Shown one piece after another: positions 57,640 to 64,000 of a DNA stretch of 64,000 nt. The position numbers and the translations under genes were made by a program. Under the pieces are notes generated by a model. That model had not been told where the DNA came from. It ran no database searches and saw nothing but the letters and a program-made list of their open reading frames with translations. Position 1 is the first letter of the stretch. Each line of letters starts with the position of its first letter. This stretch comes from Torreya grandis (lineage: Eukaryota > Streptophyta > Pinopsida > Cupressales > Taxaceae): assembly GCA_037957365.1 (NCBI GenBank), contig JARHVA010001922.1, positions 1,306,001 through 1,370,000 of the forward strand, given 5' to 3'.

Positions 57640-58260
57640 TAGACAAATACAATGACTAGTCAATCCTATTCTAGAGCCTCTTATTCATATAGAAGTAGAG
57701 AAGCACTTGAGTCAAAAAATCATCTTCCCAATCCAACATTCTACTTGGGTGTCCAATCTAGTCCTAGTAATAAATAAGAGTGGTGAGGTTAAATTATGTG
57801 TGAACTTTAGATATATGAACAAGGCTTCTGAAAAGGATAGTTATCCTCTACCTTCTCTAGATAAGGTCATACAGATAGTGAGTGTTTCTAAAATGATGCC
57901 TTTTTTGGATGGATTTTTAGGCTATAATCAGGTACTAGTTCAGTCCAAAGATTAAATGAAGATGATGTTTACTATGAAGTGGGGAACTTATGCATATAAA
58001 ATGATACCATTTTGCTTAATAAATGTAAGAGATAACTTTTAATGCTTCATGGATCATGCCTTCAATGGATTGATAGGAAAATTCATAATCATCTACATGG
58101 ATGTTCTTATAGTATTCTCAAAGAATAGAAAAGACCACATAAGTTAGCTACAGTCCATATTCTAAAGATGTAGAAGGTTTGGTTTTTCATTTAACCCAAA
58201 GAAAAGCATATTTAGAGTGATTGAAGATGAGATTTTGGGGTATATCATTACCAAATATGG
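57640..58260 (+). pseudogene. pol: Element B reverse transcriptase
   Basis: An open frame at 57,707-57,955 holds IIFPIQHSTWVSNLVLV, LCVNFRYMNK, YPLPSLDKVI and FLDGFLGYNQV. Next comes MKWGTYAYKM-like sequence and the catalytic box at 58,094-58,105, reading YMDV. As in C, the second catalytic Asp is lost, but by a different change (Val here, Tyr in C). SFNPKKSIF-type and GYIITKYGI-type stretches follow. Confidence 0.9.
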
Positions 58261-58399
58261 GATCACCATTAACACAGATAGAATTTAGGCAATTTCAAAG
58301 ATCCAACCACTAAATAATAAGAAGTAGCTCAAATCATTCTTTGAAAAGATTAACTTCATGAAGAAGTTCATCTTAAGATTTGTAGGGATTGTCAGACAC

Positions 58400-58915
58400 T
58401 TGACCGCCATGATCAAGTAGGATGCCAATATAGAATGGATAGCTGAAGCTCGAAAGTCCTTTTAGGACATTAAAAATGTAATATCATAGGCTCCAATACT
58501 AATTAGTCTTAATTTAAATAAATATTTTTATCTATACTCATTTACTTTAGAGCATTTGATTGTTGCTATGATCATGCAAAAAAAGGATGAGATCGAGCAT
58601 CCAATTGCATTCATGAGCATGAACCTAAAAGATGTATAGCTCAAGTACTCTATGATTGAAAAATAGATATTTGCCCTTGTCAAAATAGTGAAGAAGTTTT
58701 GGCACTACATATTGAGGAATAAATTCATTTCCATCATGCTTGATCCTACTATCAAGCTCACTCTATCACAAAATGAACTAAGAGAAATCCAAGGCAAGTG
58801 GATGGCCAAGATCTAACAATTTGAAATAGAGAATAAGCCTATGAAGATCATCATAGGTCAAGATAGTGTTCAACTCATGACTGAGTCAGATCCATGCATC
58901 ATTGTTTAAGAGGTA
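58400..58915 (+). pseudogene. pol: Element B RNase H
   Basis: It reads YLYSFTLEHLIVAMIMQKKDEIEHPIAFMS across 58,530-58,620 (ordinary Ty3/gypsy RNase H), FALVKIVKKFWHYILRNKFI at about 58,671-58,730 and QGKWMAKI near 58,790. The HYILRNK stretch is uninterrupted and serves as the empty-site reference for element D's insertion in C. Confidence 0.87.
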
Positions 58916-58939
58916 TGTGAAGCTCAAGTCTTTAAAGAA

Positions 58940-60060
58940 GAGTGGTATACTAGTATAATATAGTATTTACTTACAGGAACTTGCTCCCTATAGCTCAATA
59001 GAGAAAGAAGGAGACATTTAAGACTCAAAGTTACTCATTACATGATCAAGAAGGGAGTCCTGTACAAAAGGAACTATGAAGGTATTAATATTAGATGTGT
59101 GTCTCTAGAGGAAGTTAAATAAATCTTAGAGAACTTGCATCATAAGATAGGTAGTGGTCATCCTTCTGGGAATACCACATCCCATAAAATCTTGAGGTTG
59201 GGTTACTTTGGAAAACCATATTTAAGGATGCTCACACTCACATCAAAACATGCCATGAATGTCAAGATTTAGCCAAGATAGAATTACATGCAATAATGCC
59301 TTTATATCTAGTTGTAAAATACCTAGTGGGGTTTAGACTTCATTAGTGTTATCAACCCAAATTCTTCAGTAAGCCATAAATTTTTACTTACTTCCACTGA
59401 CTATTGTAATAGTTAGAACAAAGCCATAGCCACAAAGAATTATAGAACATAAGATGTGATTCATTTTTTAGAGGAACACATAATAACTAGATTTGACATG
59501 CCCATTTATTTGGTTTGTGACAATGGACTAGATTTAATATCAACAAAATTTACTAAGTGGGCTCATGACAACTATATCATCATCAATTTAACTTCTAACC
59601 ATTAGCCTTAGGGAAATGGACTAGAAAAATCAATGAACAAAAATATGATAAATGCAATTAAGAAGTTAGTAAGGGACAAGACTAGGGACTAGCACAATTT
59701 ACTATAATATGCTCTATGGATAGACCGAATGAGATATAAGCAAGCCCTCAAAGCTTCACCCTACATGCTAGTATATGGACATGGACCAATTTTCCCCATC
59801 ATGTTGAAGCTACTAACTTATCATTTTATGCAAGACTACATAAAGCTAAATCAAGACTGTTGGATATAATATAAATGGAAGATTTAAGGATTGAAGCCTT
59901 GAAAACATTCAACAAACACCAAGATGTGGTTAAAAGGTCATTTGACAAGAGGGTAAAAGTCAAAGTATTTATATCTACTGCTACTTTGGGATAAAGCATA
60001 TAAACTACATGTTTTGACACACATAGATCTAAGAAATTAGAAAGAAAGTATGTTGTGTGA
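58940..60060 (+). pseudogene. pol: Element B integrase
   Basis: Zinc domain: LHHKIGSGHPSGNTTSHKIL at about 59,135-59,195, with later Cys residues out of frame. Core: WGLDFISVINPNSSVSHKF (about 59,328), LVCDNGLDL with Asp at 59,519-59,521, and a GNGLEKSMNKN stretch near 59,610 with the Glu region. C-terminal: QDVVKRSFDKRVKVKVF near 59,920-59,970. It would join cDNA to the genome. Stops and one or more frameshifts. Confidence 0.88.
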
Positions 60061-60194
60061 ATTAACTTAGGAGTCTATTTCATGTTTGTGATTTAAGTAT
60101 TTTTCTATGGCACACTTCATGGTTGATTTAGGATTGCCAATAATAGTTATGGGTTCTTGAATACTTAGGAGTATTCCCTTTTTAAGTCATCATT
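60061..60194 (+). other. Element B 3' untranslated end
   Basis: It contains GGGTTCTTGAATACTT and AGGAGTATTCCC just before the LTR. The reverse complement is found at 20,055-20,092 in element C, so the block is a conserved 3' terminal feature of the family. No standard purine tract is next to the LTR. Confidence 0.55.
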
Positions 60195-61429
60195 TGTTGT
60201 ACCCAATACCACCTTATTTCCATAGGAAATGGGGACCCAGATTTTCAAATTATTTTCTTGATTTTGAGCCTCTCTTCCATATGTTTATGAAAATTTTGGG
60301 AAAGATCATGATTTGGTATCTTATAATTTGGAAATTTATAATTGATATTATGTTTTATAGACCAAATATTTTGATCTATCAAGTGTCCTTTAGTTTTTAT
60401 GTTTTGGGACTTATGTTTGTGGGATCTATCTCTACTATCTTACTGGGACTTATTCTTTTAGGACTTATCTTATTTTTTATTTGTCAAGCTTTTTGTTGTA
60501 TATGAATTCTTGTAGACTTATCTTTATTGGAGAAATTGCTACAGACATTTTGTCCAAAATAATTCTTTTGATGAAATTGGTCTATGGGATTTAGTTGCCA
60601 TGGGAATTTTTCCCTATGTAATTGACATCGCCCTTTGGCCCCTCTGAACCTACCTTTGACCCTTTTGAGATTATATTTTATCTTGTACAAAGTAAATGCT
60701 TTGGGAATTTTGTCATGGATAAATTCCCTATAAAGTGGACCCTTTAGATTGTTGCCAAATTATTCTTTGGCATTTTGAAACTACCCTTTTTGAGGTGTCC
60801 TTTTTTCCTTTCCAACCTACCCTTCAGGATTTGTACAAAGTGTCCTTTAGCCTTTTTATTGTAGACATTTTTATCGATAAAATTCCATTGAGGATTTTAA
60901 AATTGCCTTTTTGCCCCACACCTTTTTGAGCCTTTTCCTTTAGAATTTTTATCCAAGATGCTTTCTCTAAGTTAATTGAATTCCTTCAAACATTTTATCT
61001 AAAAGAATAAGGTCTTTGGGAGAATTGTTTTGGATAATTTATCTAAAATAATTCCCCTAATGGAATTCCTTCAAGACTTTTTAAGTGATCCTTTTCTTCT
61101 AACTTAGCCTTCAGGAATTTTTTTAAGGACACATGCCCTTCAAAATTTTTGAAGATACCCTTTGGCCTTCAAAAAGTTCCCTTTAGGACTTTTGTGGTTA
61201 CCCTTCAAGACTTTTGTAAAGGCCCTTTCCCATTGAAATTTACCCTATGAAGTAGACCCTTCAGTCACTTTTGCCTTAAATTAGACCCTTTGGCCTTTTT
61301 AAAAGTTCCCTTTGGGACTTTTTTAATAGCATTTTTTTCCCTATGAGCCTACCCTTTGACAATTTTGTCCTACACCTTTGCCCTAGACCATTTCCTTTGA
61401 ACTTTCTATTTTAGACATTTTGTTTGACA
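60195..61429 (+). repeat. Element B LTR, second copy, shared by two units
   Basis: It starts TGTTGTACCCAATACC and aligns with 42,269-43,521. It is followed not by flanking DNA but by a second leader and ORF1. Confidence 0.8.
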
Positions 61430-61879
61430 CAAAAGTCCCAAAATAATGCCCCTAAAAGAATTAGTCAGTAGACATGTTTACTAAGATCACTACTAGCCTC
61501 AATATACTTATCCAAAACAAAGGAGTAAATACTTCCCATCATTCTATTAAAAATAACCCCACCAACTTGAGCTAAGAACATTTGAATTATACAAGAAATA
61601 GAAGTAAAGTAAACATTGCACATTTATGTTGCACGAGATGCTATTCAATGTAGAATATTATATAGGTGAGTCATATCTATTAAATCTATAATTGATTTTA
61701 AACTAAATTGCATTTAAAGTCTCATGCTTTCCTATAGTGATAAAGAGCCTTAGCTACTATTTCAAGAATACTATGAGTAAAATAATAACTAAACTAGAGC
61801 TGAATTATTCACATAACATATATAACACATAGAAGAAGCCTACAAAAAAACAAAGCATGTATACATATCAATAGCATAT
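61430..61879 (+). other. Second-unit leader, no gene seen
   Basis: Collinear with 43,522-43,963. Confidence 0.5.
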
Positions 61880-64000
61880 TCATCTAGGGTATTTTGAGGG
61901 GCAAATCCATCATCCCCATATTCAATCAAGGATTCTATGTAATTCATAGATACAATATTTATTGTTACAATATTTGGAGAAAAGTATCATAATTATTCAA
62001 AATTATGAGATGTCATCGACTCTATAGATGTATTTTCACTAGAAGATGAGATGACACTTATGGATAGATTGTTCATCAAAGAACTACTAGATTTCAAATG
62101 TCAAATATACAATTTTTTGTTTCCAATATAAAAGTAATGCCATGTCTTAAACTTCTATGGGATTTATTTTTTAGGAAAGATATCAAAAGATACATTCCTG
62201 TATCATTCAAGAAATGACAAAGTGGTGGCATACATATTAATATCTAACTTCTAAAGGTGTTTATATTTGAGCATACTCAATGCTTATTTTGACAATCACA
62301 TAATGGTTTAGTTTGAAGAAGAGAGTTCAATTAAGAAGGCACTATATTAATGGCTAATCCTAGCCTAAAACATTACATATAATAGAAAAAAGCTAAAAGG
62401 ATAAATTTCAATCGACAAATTTAGAATGGGTATTTTCATTGGCATAGGTCTCCTTAATTGATTGTATCATATGTCAAGTATTCATTTTGTCAATTTAGAC
62501 TAGGTACCATTATTGTATATGATGATCACCCATGATGCTACATATGCCATAGGTGAATTAATCAACTTTCACTTGAGAGAGTAGATAGTCCATAAGGAGA
62601 GTCATCCCACACCTTTGGGAATTTTATACACAATGCCTTATTTGTTAGATGCATTCATGGGTACTTGTTATATAGATCTTATGGAATTATGGAATCCAAC
62701 CACAGATTATGAAAATAACAAAATTTGTGACCATTACCAATTTATACACATATATGCATACAACAAAAACAAGGTTAGGATAGCAAATGATGTCTGTCCA
62801 CAAGTATGGCAAGCTACTCATGGCTTGCCTATACCCAGAATTAGGCTAAACATCATAAAAAAATTAGATGGAAAAGGGGATTATTTCCTCTACCTAAACT
62901 TAAAATTAATCATGATTTGGAGGAATAAGGTTAATCCTTTGTGTCTTCCCAAGTATGTCCTAAATAAGTTAGTAGAGCTAGAAATTGATTTTCAACTATG
63001 GTAGAGTATCAAGGAGGACTTATCTAGATAGAATAAAACATTATTATTTAGCCATCATGTAATAATTGGAATAATAGTTTACATAATGAGGAAGCATTTC
63101 ATGGAAGTGGGTGGCAAACATAAAATTTATCCATTCCCCATGCTTACACATAGAGATTGGGATCCTCATGGGTAGGTTCAAAAGCACATATAGGGATTTA
63201 ACATCCCTTATAGTTAGATCCCATATCCATAGGATTTTATTTTTATTATGCAAAGTCTGATGAATATGTTTTAGAGAGAGATAGGATCATTAAATTAAAG
63301 GAAGATAATTTGTAGATGATCCAAGATGACACTTGAATCACTAATAAAAAACTGGATAGTATGAAAGCTCTATACAATATATGGGGGCACTATAATTTCT
63401 AGAGAGGATAGTCTAAGGATCACTCCAAATACCAATTAGGTCCCTCATCTTGATCCTTCCCATTAAAACTAAGGAATATGAAGAAAGAGCTTGGGCTGTT
63501 TGAGCCCAGTTCTAATAGAGGATCACAAGTAAGGGATCCCATCAGCCTAAATACTAATAAGGAAGGAGGAACACCAGAAAAACCAACTATGAGCACTACT
63601 CAAATATCTACTACTATGCTTTAGGTATAGATTACTACATCTACTAGGTTATCAATATTATAAGTAGTGGCATCAACATAGAAAGACTCCCACACACAAC
63701 TAAAGATCCCTCTAATTCATAAAAGGAAGCCTAGGATTCCTATAGGTAGTCTTACAGTAGAACTAGTATAAGGCTTATCTGCTACATCTTGAGAAAAAGA
63801 GGTGGTGAAAATCAAAGACATTGAGGATAACTCTAATGAAGAATTAGAGCTAGAGGTAGATAAGGCCATGAGCCTTCAAGTAGGTCCCATAGCACCTTCT
63901 CTAAGTACTCAACCTTTTTGTAAGTTTTCCTTTATCTTTTATACCAATCTTTGGATAAGTTTCAATTTCTTCTATGCTAAGATCACCCTAGGTGGAAGTC
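61880..64000 (+). pseudogene. ORF1 of the second element B unit (runs off window)
   Basis: It aligns with 43,955-45,381 and then 50,975 onward, with element F absent. Its longest open piece (62,615-63,004, 129 codons) preserves YTMPYLLDAFMGTC and the blocks PQVWQATHGLPIPRIRLNII and GDYFLYLNL. Comparing both units helps tell original residues from decay. Its position after an LTR and before an expected gag is as in the first unit. The minus-strand frame at 63,044-63,253 is a shadow. Confidence 0.65.

Larger units (their letters stand above)
42269..64000 (+). mobile_element. Element B array: LTR-internal-LTR-internal, Tat-like Ty3/gypsy
   Basis: LTRs at 42,269 and 60,195 flank ORF1, gag, protease, aRNH, RT, RNase H and integrase on the plus strand. 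After the second LTR, ORF1 begins again and runs off the window. Two elements therefore share one LTR. The left junction is in element E gag. ORF1 of the first unit is split by element F. Confidence 0.87.

Noticed and set aside
1..64000. CRISPR arrays, operons, tRNA or rRNA genes, organelle inserts, host single-copy genes
   Set aside because: No regularly spaced identical repeats, no clover-leaf or rRNA words, no intact host-like exon structure recognised; repeats found are LTRs and minisatellites.

Overview
The window looks like nuclear intergenic DNA of a seed plant with a large, repeat-dominated and heavily cytosine-methylated genome. The species cannot be named from it, though the age and nesting would fit a gymnosperm. 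It is AT-rich and almost free of CpG. I found no host single-copy gene, tRNA, rRNA or CRISPR array. Everything I can identify is LTR retrotransposon, nested in up to three layers, and the coding parts are broken mostly by TAA, TAG and TGA codons where the family expects Gln or Arg.

Layout, using local letters. Element E is the oldest host (minus strand, 39,639-42,268). It is a Ty3/gypsy Tat-like fragment holding the gag C-terminus, protease, an extra 'archaeal-type' RNase H (aRNH) and the lead-in to RT. Two related Tat-like elements entered E. Element C (minus strand, right end 39,638) lies in its pol and element B (plus strand, from 42,269) in its gag. C runs left through gag, protease, aRNH, RT, RNase H and integrase to an LTR at 18,792-20,038. 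That LTR was cut by element A (plus strand, 1-18,791), a different Tat/Ogre-like element with the order gag, protease, RT, RNase H, aRNH, integrase, then a long 3' region with an antisense plant-mobile-domain-like pseudogene. C's RNase H was also split by element D (22,606-32,250), a non-autonomous Copia-like element with 3.5 kb LTRs and little more than gag. B carries a long extra reading frame (ORF1) between its LTR and gag. That ORF1 was split by element F (45,382-50,969, minus strand) with a perfect GCCAG target-site duplication. F has no gag or pol but one long unknown reading frame with a predicted membrane segment.

Two tandem LTR arrangements are present. A ends internal-LTR-internal-LTR (14,720-18,791). 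B continues past its second LTR (60,195-61,429) directly into a second ORF1 copy that runs off the window. This second copy shows F's empty site, just as B's RNase H shows D's empty site.

The points most worth a second look are: two different aRNH placements in one locus; the ORF1 upstream of gag in B; F with its conserved unknown protein; the antisense PMD-like gene in A; and the Gln-to-stop decay signature that runs through every element.
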